Assembly (NCBI GenBank): GCA_024689285.1
Contig: JAILDR010000123.1
Coordinates: forward strand, 1-13,558
Reading direction: 5' to 3'
Length of the DNA: 13,558 bases
From: Bacteroidales bacterium
Lineage (GTDB): Bacteria; Bacteroidota; Bacteroidia; Bacteroidales; F082
This document shows positions 6,937 through 13,459 of this stretch, piece by piece; positions within the stretch are counted from its first letter, which is position 1, and the number at the start of each line of letters is the position of its first letter. A program made the position numbers and the translations under genes. A model generated the notes under the pieces. That model saw only the letters and a program-made list of their open reading frames with translations. It was not told the origin of the DNA and searched no databases.

Positions 6937-8562
6937 ATGCAAGTAATTAGCTGGATTGTTTCTATTGCAGCTTTCTTTGTGTGCTTTTTCTTTCAAAGAA
7001 AGTATTTCAGAGAAACTAAAAAGTTCAGGGAATTGTTTTGTAACTTTTTCTATAAAACGGAGAAGTATGAAACAGAAGAGAAGGGTACAGAGAACGGAGA
7101 AGTACTGACGCAACTGAAGCTCGTAGGCAAAAAAGGGTCTGACCTCAATGTGTTGATTGAAGAAATCAACCATTATGTGATGAAAACCAAAGGAACAACG
7201 GATTTTTCTGTTATTCAAAACAAAGTGGAGCGCAAACTAAACATGCGCTACGACCAATCTGTTGCCAAGTTGTCGTTCCCTACTTATATTGGTCTGATGG
7301 GAACCTTCCTTGGGGTGTTTACGGGTGTTTTAATGTTTATTGTTAGTTTTGACAGTGCCAGTGGCATTACTGATACATCCATTAAGAATTTGTTAATTGG
7401 TGTTCTTGTTTCAATGTCAACCAGTTTAGTTGGTCTGGCATATACAACTATTAGTAATGCCAAGTCGGGTGAGGCAAGAAAGAAAATTGAAGAAGACAAG
7501 AATGAGTTCTATGATTTTGTACAAACCGAATTGATGCCTTCGCTTGATGTTAGTATGGTGGCTGCTATCACCAAACTACATGAAACGGTTGACCGATTTG
7601 AGCCTGCTTTTGATAGGGTCATCAATCGCTTTCAAACCACCTTTGACAACTGTACACAGGCGTTTGGCAACAGCTTTGAACAAAATGTTAAGGCGGTTGC
7701 CTCTGCTGTGGATGTGATGGGTAAAAACATGGACAAAATCAATGAGAACATTGATCTACAGGAGAGACTTCTTGCTACGCTTAAGAGTGGTGAATTGGTG
7801 CAAGGTCTTGATAGATATATTGAAGCATCGAATAACTTTGTCAGTATTACCCAATCGCTCAATAAGTTTGAAGAGGCACGTAGGATGATGTTGGCGGCAA
7901 CGCAAGAAGCTATCAATATCCAAAATGCCTATTCGGATTCTTTGCAGATTCCACGCGAGGTTGCTGTGCGCATTAATCAGATATTGGATAGAATCAAAGA
8001 ATTCGAAGAGAATGTCAATCGCGTTGGTGGCATAATGAACCGCAGGGAAATCTTGGGCAACGATGTTGTGAATGCAATAGAGGATCAATTAAAAGGTATT
8101 TCGAAGAAGGGTAAAATTGCAGACAAGTATTTGGAAATGGCTGATGGCCGCTTAGAAGATTTATTCACTCAACAGACTAGGGTCATCAGTGAAATGAATA
8201 GAAGATATAAAGAAGCACTTGAAGGACACATTGAAGGCTTTGAGAAAATGATTGAGCGTCAAACGGAAGAGCTTGAAAATCGTCATAAAGAATTCATGAA
8301 GGCTATAGAGGAGCGGTTGGCCATTGAGGATGTGAGACAGGAATTTGTGAATTTGGGCAAACTGAAAGACATCGATGGAAAAATGGCCGAGGTCTCAAGG
8401 CGGGTGCCAACCTCTGATGAAATACAAAAAGCAGTCCAAAAAGCTATGCATGATGAAGTTCAGCCAATTCAGAAAGAATTGGATGAAATGAAGAACGACT
8501 TTAGGAAGCAAATGGAAGAATCCAAATCTGGCGTCTTTGGAGGCCTATTTGGCAGGCGTTGA
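6937..8562 (+). CDS. MotA/ExbB/ZorA-like proton-channel subunit with long coiled-coil tail
   Basis: The 541-residue protein has a membrane helix at 3-19, a cytoplasmic stretch, and two channel helices at about 114-137 (PTYIGLMGTFLGVFTGVLMF) and 150-173 (LLIGVLVSMSTSLVGLAYTT). These match the MotA/TolQ/ExbB channel family pattern, with polar T162 and S163 and the G166-L167-A168 turn. From ~180 to ~530 it is almost wholly helical, Glu/Lys-rich and coiled-coil-like, and it ends in GVFGGLFGRR. A short membrane part plus a long intracellular helical tail is the build of ZorA, where the tail carries the signal into the cytoplasm; 541 residues lies within the range I recall for ZorA proteins. It should form a ring around the next gene's product and conduct ions. 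Its stop codon overlaps an alternative TTG start of that gene. Confidence 0.82.
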   Translation: MQVISWIVSIAAFFVCFFFQRKYFRETKKFRELFCNFFYKTEKYETEEKGTENGEVLTQLKLVGKKGSDLNVLIEEINHYVMKTKGTTDFSVIQNKVERKLNMRYDQSVAKLSFPTYIGLMGTFLGVFTGVLMFIVSFDSASGITDTSIKNLLIGVLVSMSTSLVGLAYTTISNAKSGEARKKIEEDKNEFYDFVQTELMPSLDVSMVAAITKLHETVDRFEPAFDRVINRFQTTFDNCTQAFGNSFEQNVKAVASAVDVMGKNMDKINENIDLQERLLATLKSGELVQGLDRYIEASNNFVSITQSLNKFEEARRMMLAATQEAINIQNAYSDSLQIPREVAVRINQILDRIKEFEENVNRVGGIMNRREILGNDVVNAIEDQLKGISKKGKIADKYLEMADGRLEDLFTQQTRVISEMNRRYKEALEGHIEGFEKMIERQTEELENRHKEFMKAIEERLAIEDVRQEFVNLGKLKDIDGKMAEVSRRVPTSDEIQKAVQKAMHDEVQPIQKELDEMKNDFRKQMEESKSGVFGGLFGRR

Positions 8563-8573
8563 AACTAAGCGTT

Positions 8574-9395
8574 ATGGATAACAACAATAATGGTTCGTTT
8601 TGGCCGAGTTATGTGGATGTGATGACAACGTTGTTTGCCATCATGCTTGTGCTTTTCGCTGTTTCGTTTAGCCGCTTCAAAGCAAAAGAAAGAGAGTATC
8701 AGCAAACCGTAGACACGTTACAAAAAACACAAAAGCAGCTAAATGAAATCGTTGATGAATATGATGATATTCTGAAGATATATTCCACGGTTGGAAAAAT
8801 CGACGCAACTGATTATTTTGGTTACAACAAGCCGTATTTGAAACATTTGTTTCAGATAAATGTGGAGTATCAGACGAAGGAATATGCTATTAACAAGCTG
8901 AAGCTTGATTTGACTGATGTGAATGCAGCCGACAAAAAAAGAGATAGCATTGTGGCGGCTGGTGAGTTGATAAAAAACACTATTTTAGAATTGAATAGCA
9001 GTCTTCCTGATACTATAGAAAATAACATTAAATTCCTTGTCATCATTGAAGGTCAATCGTCAAGGATACCTTTCAATGAAGGGCCTTGGAGAAACAATTA
9101 CACCTTATCCTATTTAAGGGCTCAATACTTGAATGCATTTTGGAAAGAGCATGGCATTGATTTGAATAGCATTCCAAGGTGTGAACTCATTATTTCTGGC
9201 AGTGGCGAAGAAGGTGTTCCGAGAGAAGTTCCTAATAAAGAAAGACTTTTACAATTATTCCCTAAAAGCTACGATTACCAAAGGCAATGGAATAAAATCG
9301 AAGAAAGGAATCAAAGGTTTTTGATAAACATTGTTCCTGTCTTGGGTAATATCGATAGTACTAGAGAAAAGATTGAAAAGATAAAAGGTAAGTAA
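8574..9395 (+). CDS. MotB/ZorB-like stator subunit with OmpA-like domain
   Basis: The 273-residue protein (ATG 8574, 11 bases after the channel gene; TTG 8559 in the same frame is the alternative start) has a short polar N-terminus, then WPSYVDVMTTLFAIMLVLF. This is a single membrane helix with the conserved Asp (D15) that carries protons in MotB, ExbD and ZorB. A helical linker (36-145) leads to a C-terminal OmpA-like domain (about 150-258). It carries IEGQSS, the NYTLSYLRA form of NxxLSxxRA (N175, L178, S179, R182), SGSGEEG and a final RNQRFLINI strand. The domain should sit in the periplasm near peptidoglycan. Oddly, the Asp of the usual GHTD motif, a peptidoglycan contact in OmpA, is replaced by Ser, while the partner Arg (R182) is kept. 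It is paired with the preceding gene as in Zorya and flagellar stators. Confidence 0.83.
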   Translation: MDNNNNGSFWPSYVDVMTTLFAIMLVLFAVSFSRFKAKEREYQQTVDTLQKTQKQLNEIVDEYDDILKIYSTVGKIDATDYFGYNKPYLKHLFQINVEYQTKEYAINKLKLDLTDVNAADKKRDSIVAAGELIKNTILELNSSLPDTIENNIKFLVIIEGQSSRIPFNEGPWRNNYTLSYLRAQYLNAFWKEHGIDLNSIPRCELIISGSGEEGVPREVPNKERLLQLFPKSYDYQRQWNKIEERNQRFLINIVPVLGNIDSTREKIEKIKGK

Positions 9396-9396
9396 A

Positions 9397-10602
9397 ATGG
9401 GAGTTTTATGGCCTGAGGATTACGAGAAAGTGTTTGGCAAGCCTACGAAATGGTCGCTTTTTTCGGAGGACGAAGAGGCTTATGAGGCTTTCAGACATAC
9501 TATAATGGATTCTCCCCATTACGTGTATGACAAAAAGAAATTGCCTTTTTCTGGAGTGAAGGTTTATGGTTATGATTTGTATTTACTGAAGCTTTATAGC
9601 GACAAGAAAAAAGCAGAGGGTAAAAAGTTGTTTTATATCAAGGATGTGACACCTGGTTTAGCAAAGGTTTTAGCATTTGGTTATTTCGATTATAGGAAGG
9701 AGTCTTTTTATTTGATGGCCAACAGCTTAATAAGAAAGACAGACTTTCAAGAGAAAATGAAGAGGCATCCAGTTTTGAACTTATCTGTTACAAAGCTTAA
9801 GGTACAAAGCGAGAACAGGAAATGTGATGCTGAAGGCCAAGCTATACAATTAGAACTATTCCGTCCTGAAGGCTACCGATTAAAACAGGATGTGGCCTGT
9901 CCAGCGTCAGTTGCTGCAGCCTATGCTTTGGGACAAGAAGCAGACTTTACGATATGGAAGGACATGACGGGAAAGTCGTTAGCCGATACCTATACTTTTT
10001 ATCAAGACGTCTCAAAGTTATCTGAAATAAAAAGCATTTGGGAAAGGCTTCATAAGCTAAAAGAAGAACCAAGGATGGTTCCTGTACTTCGTCAAAGTGT
10101 ATGGAATCAAAATGAAGAATCATCACCTACTATAGAAGATGACAATGGCAGTCATTTATTGGCTGATAAAATAATCTTACCTCTAAAACAATTGTTATCA
10201 GAAAAAGTGATTACACCTCTGGTTCGCATGAATGAAACGATTGACAGCCCAATTCGTGAAGAATTATCCGAAATACATTGCTACTTAACTGGTGAAAAAT
10301 ATCGAGCCGAGGGCTGTTATTATGTGAAAGAAAAAAAGATAAAGGTTTTTGCAGGAGCGGAGTTTTCCATTGACGTGTCATCTGCTTTACGGTATTCTGC
10401 TACAGATTACAAACGTAGAACTTTTATTAAAGAGCATTGTTCAACTAGAAAATCGAAGTATATTCTTAAAGAAGATTTTTGTTTTGATTCAGTAGAAACA
10501 GCCACCGTCTTTATTATGGGGCAGGTTGTAACTGGATTATGGTTATGGGCAACTGAGGATTGTAGAGCTTTGGGAGAAATAATCGATGAAAAAGTATGTT
10601 AG
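9397..10602 (+). CDS. Protein with two DUF4357-like modules
   Basis: The 401-residue protein seems to hold one module twice. The C-terminal copy (about 307-398) has YYVKEKKIKVFAGAEFS, a central basic patch, EDFCFDSVETATVFIMGQ and GLWLWATEDCRALGEI. This fits the DUF4357 pattern, in which a GS-type strand is followed by an SPSxAA-like helix and a W...G..L ending. A more diverged copy (about 104-200) has SFYLMANSLIR, CPASVAAAYALGQ, then IWKDMTGKSLADTY. Both copies follow unrecognised segments. DUF4357 is often found with GIY-YIG nucleases or restriction genes, but no nuclease motif is visible here. It starts one base after the ZorB-like gene and overlaps the endonuclease gene by 17 bases, so a role as adaptor or specificity factor for the nuclease is plausible inference only. 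No signal peptide is seen, so it is probably cytoplasmic. Confidence 0.65.
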   Translation: MGVLWPEDYEKVFGKPTKWSLFSEDEEAYEAFRHTIMDSPHYVYDKKKLPFSGVKVYGYDLYLLKLYSDKKKAEGKKLFYIKDVTPGLAKVLAFGYFDYRKESFYLMANSLIRKTDFQEKMKRHPVLNLSVTKLKVQSENRKCDAEGQAIQLELFRPEGYRLKQDVACPASVAAAYALGQEADFTIWKDMTGKSLADTYTFYQDVSKLSEIKSIWERLHKLKEEPRMVPVLRQSVWNQNEESSPTIEDDNGSHLLADKIILPLKQLLSEKVITPLVRMNETIDSPIREELSEIHCYLTGEKYRAEGCYYVKEKKIKVFAGAEFSIDVSSALRYSATDYKRRTFIKEHCSTRKSKYILKEDFCFDSVETATVFIMGQVVTGLWLWATEDCRALGEIIDEKVC

Positions 10603-11443
10603 TATAGCTTTGGTCTTTGTGGTTGTGCTGTTCGTTACAGCTATGATTATTCGTGGGTCGAATGATTCAGAAGAGGTGTATGATGAATTTGTGCAGCCGA
10701 TTGAACACAACGATTCACCTGTGGCGGACAAATTTGTTGGTCAACAGCTGCTTGGGTTAGAAATCCCTCGCTATGATTTTGAGATAATTGAACAGATAAT
10801 GGTAAAGCGAGGATTTACGGTTTCGTTTAATCCAAATACAAAACTGCCCAACTGGGTTGCGTATGAGCTGACTGCTGACGAGACAGATGGACAATGGACC
10901 AGGAAAGGTTTGCGGTTTATACCAGACCCCGATTGTTTAGGAGAGCAAGCAAATAGAGAAGACTATAGAAACTCGGGGTATTCACATGGACATTTGGCTC
11001 CTGCGGGAGATATGAAATGGGATAGCCTGGCCATGATAGAGAGTTTCTATTACACGAATTGCATACCACAAGATGCCAATTTGAATACTGGAAAATGGCA
11101 CCAATTAGAGGAAAAGACCAGAAAATTGGCAAGAGAGTATGGAAGTGTTTATGTTGTTACTGGGCCTATTATCCAAGATGATTCTGAAGAGAGAATTGGG
11201 TATCATGGAATACCGGTTCCTGCCGCATGTTACAAAGCCCTTTTGATTCGAAATAAGGAAAGCTATTCAACCATTGGATTCATTATGCTGAATGGTGGTG
11301 AAAGCCGTTCCATAAAAGAATGTGCTTGTACCGTGGATGAGCTTGAAGCGTTGCTTGGCTTGAACATGTTTTACAATCTACCTGATGACATAGAAGAGGG
11401 CGTTGAAAGCAAGGTAATTTGGGACGATTGGAATCTGCGATAA
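10586..11443 (+). CDS. Membrane-anchored DNA/RNA non-specific endonuclease (NUC1 family)
   Basis: The 285-residue protein starts MKKYV followed by one hydrophobic helix (5-22) and no lipobox or clear cleavage site. This makes a signal anchor that would put the catalytic domain in the periplasm. The nuclease core (about 55-265) shows GYSHGHLAPAGDMKW (131-145), the counterpart of the DRGH motif with the general-base His at H136. NLNTGKWHQLE follows (165-175), where N167 and E175 match the metal-binding Asn and the Glu of Serratia nuclease. The Asp-Arg of DRGH is Ser-His here; the key His, Asn and Glu remain, so it is probably active on DNA and RNA. The start overlaps the previous gene by 17 bases. 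GGGAG at 10572-10576, nine bases before ATG, is an unusually good ribosome site for this window. It is the last operon gene and the probable effector. Confidence 0.85.
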   Translation: MKKYVSIALVFVVVLFVTAMIIRGSNDSEEVYDEFVQPIEHNDSPVADKFVGQQLLGLEIPRYDFEIIEQIMVKRGFTVSFNPNTKLPNWVAYELTADETDGQWTRKGLRFIPDPDCLGEQANREDYRNSGYSHGHLAPAGDMKWDSLAMIESFYYTNCIPQDANLNTGKWHQLEEKTRKLAREYGSVYVVTGPIIQDDSEERIGYHGIPVPAACYKALLIRNKESYSTIGFIMLNGGESRSIKECACTVDELEALLGLNMFYNLPDDIEEGVESKVIWDDWNLR

Positions 11444-11682
11444 TTGAGGCTAATCTGAAGCATCAATGGATGATTCAAAAAATCCCATACACCCTCAGCG
11501 TATGAGATAGATAGAGGACAAACTAAAAAAATAGGTTTTTAAGACAATAAGGTCAATTTTTTGTCATTTATGGTTGTTTGTATGGTTTTTATGCGTATTT
11601 TTACTCATCGTTTTAACCAGCTTTATGCGCGAACGATGTAAGCATTCGACGAACCACAGGTAATTGAACCTTTATATAGCAC
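11444..11682. other. Intergenic region after the operon, no gene recognised
   Basis: This A/T-rich stretch follows the nuclease gene. I find no reading frame, tRNA or known RNA in it. CATCGTT (11606-11612) and AACGATG (11632-11638) form a 7-bp inverted repeat with a 19-base loop and no T run, so it is not a convincing terminator. No strong terminator lies directly after the nuclease stop; transcription may run on to the hairpin at 11683-11724. Confidence 0.5.
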
Positions 11683-11724
11683 CAACAGCGGCTACAACCT
11701 GAACTGAAGTTATAGCCGCTGTTG
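11683..11724 (+). terminator. Hairpin between convergent genes, probable terminator
   Basis: CAACAGCGGCTA (11683-11694) pairs perfectly with TAGCCGCTGTTG (11713-11724). After one mismatch, three more pairs (11696-11698 with 11709-11711) extend the stem around a 10-base loop. The following sequence is only moderately T-rich, so termination of the + strand operon is likely but not certain. The stem lies 46 bases beyond the stop of the opposite-strand gene and could serve both. Confidence 0.5.
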
Positions 11725-11759
11725 TTATTGTTGTGCCTGTTTTGATACGCATGTAGTAA

Positions 11760-11784
11760 ATGACTAATGACTAAATGACTGCCA
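11760..11784. repeat. ATGACT short repeat, left copy
   Basis: ATGACT occurs three times (11760-11765, 11767-11772, 11775-11780). The stop codon of the - strand DUF3987 gene (11771-11773) lies inside the repeat. The reverse complement of this block reappears at 13327-13356, upstream of the same gene, so the pair brackets it like an inverted repeat. Confidence 0.6.
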
Positions 11785-13204
11785 CCGTCGTGCGTTTTCT
11801 GTATTTGGATTCCTCCATCTGCTCAATGAGTCCTTGCTTGCGCCAGTTCTTCAGCATCTGCTGCACGCTGTTGTTGGTCACACAGGCTCCCTTCATGGCG
11901 ATGCTTTGCTGCATGGCCTGGTTATAGGTGAAATGAACGTCCAAACGACCGAAGATGGAGTCGTTTTTGCCCGGCCTCACCCTTGTCCCTCTAAGGCAAC
12001 CCATGTAGTCGCGACTGTTGAAGGCATCCTCAATGCGCTGGCGGAAGAAATAGAGGGCGTTTTCCATCAGCGAGTCGGCTATCAAGTCGAAAGTCTCCAA
12101 CATCTGCGGAGTCTGAGCCTCCATCAACAACTCCTTCCAAAGGTCGGGTTGCTGCTTTAGCTGGGTCTCGGATCCATCCAACCCATACGTTTGGATTAAT
12201 CCGTCGCACACCTGGCAGAGCATCAGGCAACAGGTCATACGCTGGGCGGTCACACAAGTACGCATCCGCTGACGGGCCATCGTATAGTCATCGTTTTTCA
12301 TCGTCTCCACGCGTACGTTCTCCAGCCACTCCTGGCCTCTCTCCTCCAGCTTGGGCAGCACCACCTCGCCCTGCATCAGAGGCAGCAGGTGGGCAACCTG
12401 ACGGATGCGCTCCTCATGAAGCGGAGTCAGTTTATAGAGGCAGTCCTTCAAGGGAGCGAAGGTATTGTCGGGCGTGCGGGCTACAGCAATGCGACTTTGG
12501 AAGCCGTTGGTGTAGTTGTTCACCACACGGTAGAGGGCATCAGGAGTGCCGCACATCGTCACGTTCCACAGCAGATGAGGGATGTGTACATTCACCGCAT
12601 CAATGCTACGAGCTTCCCTCTCGTACTTGGAGCCGTCGTAGCTCTGGCGCAACATAACGGAGAAATCGCTCATCGACGACTTCCACTTCTGCGCCACCAG
12701 GTCGGCTTCAGGCGTGAACGAGAAGGCGTGCTTCCCCTGTGTGTTGGCCAATCGCTCCGCCAGGTTGGCCACCGTATTGTTTAAGGAGAGGAAACGCACC
12801 GGCAGTTTGGGCCCCTCGGGCAGACCCGGACTGTTTTTGAAAGCCCGTTTCATGCGTCTCCACTCGTCTTCCTGCTCCAGATAAACCTTGTCCTGAGCCG
12901 TCACCTCGCTCATCCACGCATCGACGACAGAATCAATCTGGCCTTTGCCGCTGGCATAGTCGCCGGCGATGTAGGCGATGAGGTTCAAGCCTTTCGTTTG
13001 TCCGTGCACGTCGAGCTGCACGCCTGTAGCCAGCGCCCCGATGCAGGGACAGATGGCCGTCACTACCGGCATCGCCAATTGCGGTCCGACGGCCTCAATA
13101 GATTCTTTCACGCCTTGAGGCATGCTCTCAGTTGACAGTTCGCAGTTTACGGTGGACAGTTGCTCTTCGTCCACTTCCTTTTGGTAATTTTCGTTTTGGT
13201 ACAT
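11771..13204 (-). CDS. DUF3987 P-loop ATPase, helicase/primase-associated type
   Basis: The 477-residue protein has a low-complexity head (1-30), then LNLIAYIAGDYASGKGQIDS (73-92). This is a Walker A-like loop GDYASGKG with Gly where Ser/Thr is usual (G81, G86, K87). HAFSFTPEADL further on may be the Walker B strand with its acids. The C-terminus looks like a winged helix (NNSVQQMLKNWRKQGLIE). This fits DUF3987 proteins, which in Bacteroidales often follow a VirE-like or primase domain in mobile elements; here the primase part is absent. Presumed role: nucleic-acid-linked ATPase, substrate unknown. It is convergent with the defence-like operon and GC-richer: 35 of 60 bases at 12661-12720 against 24 of 60 at 5041-5100, suggesting a separate origin. 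It has its own promoter (13256-13288). I see no functional link to the operon. Confidence 0.75.
   Translation of the reverse strand: MYQNENYQKEVDEEQLSTVNCELSTESMPQGVKESIEAVGPQLAMPVVTAICPCIGALATGVQLDVHGQTKGLNLIAYIAGDYASGKGQIDSVVDAWMSEVTAQDKVYLEQEDEWRRMKRAFKNSPGLPEGPKLPVRFLSLNNTVANLAERLANTQGKHAFSFTPEADLVAQKWKSSMSDFSVMLRQSYDGSKYEREARSIDAVNVHIPHLLWNVTMCGTPDALYRVVNNYTNGFQSRIAVARTPDNTFAPLKDCLYKLTPLHEERIRQVAHLLPLMQGEVVLPKLEERGQEWLENVRVETMKNDDYTMARQRMRTCVTAQRMTCCLMLCQVCDGLIQTYGLDGSETQLKQQPDLWKELLMEAQTPQMLETFDLIADSLMENALYFFRQRIEDAFNSRDYMGCLRGTRVRPGKNDSIFGRLDVHFTYNQAMQQSIAMKGACVTNNSVQQMLKNWRKQGLIEQMEESKYRKRTTVAVI
13130..13162. repeat. Short CAACTGTC-type repeat inside the DUF3987 coding sequence
   Basis: On the - strand this reads CAACTGTCCACC, then AAACTGCGAACTGTCAACTG, a diverged run of the CAACTGTC(A/C)AC unit that is frequent between Bacteroidales genes. 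Here it is translated in frame as LSTVNCELSTE, residues 16-26 of the DUF3987 protein. That segment is probably not a functional part, and the true start could lie after it (Met28). Confidence 0.5.
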
Positions 13205-13255
13205 AGTTGATTGGTTTTGTGGTTTAACTTTGGTTCTGTGTCACGATTGACGCTG

Positions 13256-13288
13256 CAAAAATATAACAAAGAAATTGCGCTTTACAAA
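13256..13288 (-). promoter_or_regulatory. Bacteroidetes-type promoter for the DUF3987 gene
   Basis: Read on the - strand, TTTG (13288-13285) and TATTTTTG (13263-13256) fit the TTTG / TAnnTTTG consensus with the favoured 21-base spacer. It lies 52 bases upstream of the ATG at 13204, giving a leader of roughly 45 bases. This is the best consensus promoter in the window. Confidence 0.65.
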
Positions 13289-13326
13289 TTTTTCGGCAAG
13301 TTTTTTAATTTTCATTTTTTTTGGGG

Positions 13327-13356
13327 TGACAGTCATTTAGTCATTTAGTCATCAGT
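13327..13356. repeat. ATGACT short repeat, right inverted copy
   Basis: AGTCAT occurs at 13331-13336, 13339-13344 and 13347-13352. Read on the - strand this is nearly identical to the block at 11760-11784: about 25 bases with one inserted base and one substitution. It lies just upstream of the DUF3987 promoter. Confidence 0.6.
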
Positions 13357-13437
13357 CAAAATCGGTCTTCTCATGGCTGACGACCGAACCAAAACCAAAA
13401 TTTCTATGTCCGATGTAAGTGTCTTGCGCTGAAAAAA

Positions 13438-13455
13438 GTTGACACAAAAGTCAAC
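13438..13455. other. Perfect palindrome before the right-edge gene, possible IS end or operator
   Basis: GTTGAC (13438-13443) and GTCAAC (13450-13455) form a perfect 6-bp inverted repeat with a 6-base spacer, ending 4 bases before ATG 13460. The stretch TGAAAAAAGTTGACAC begins with TGA, as many IS3-type terminal repeats do, and its distance to the reading frame suits an insertion sequence left end. The other end would be outside the window, so an operator or 5'-UTR hairpin is equally possible. Confidence 0.3.
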
Positions 13456-13459
13456 AAAA

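Noticed and set aside
6937..9395. Flagellar MotAB or TonB-linked ExbBD
   Set aside because: The long coiled-coil tail does not fit ExbB or MotA, no flagellar or TonB gene is nearby, and the partner has an OmpA-like domain, which ExbD lacks.
11606..11638. 7-bp inverted repeat as a terminator for the nuclease gene
   Set aside because: The loop is 19 bases and no T run follows; the hairpin at 11683-11724 is a better candidate.
12389..12784. 131-codon + strand frame within the DUF3987 gene
   Set aside because: It is antisense to a well-supported gene in GC-rich sequence, where stop codons are rare in other frames; no start signal or domain.
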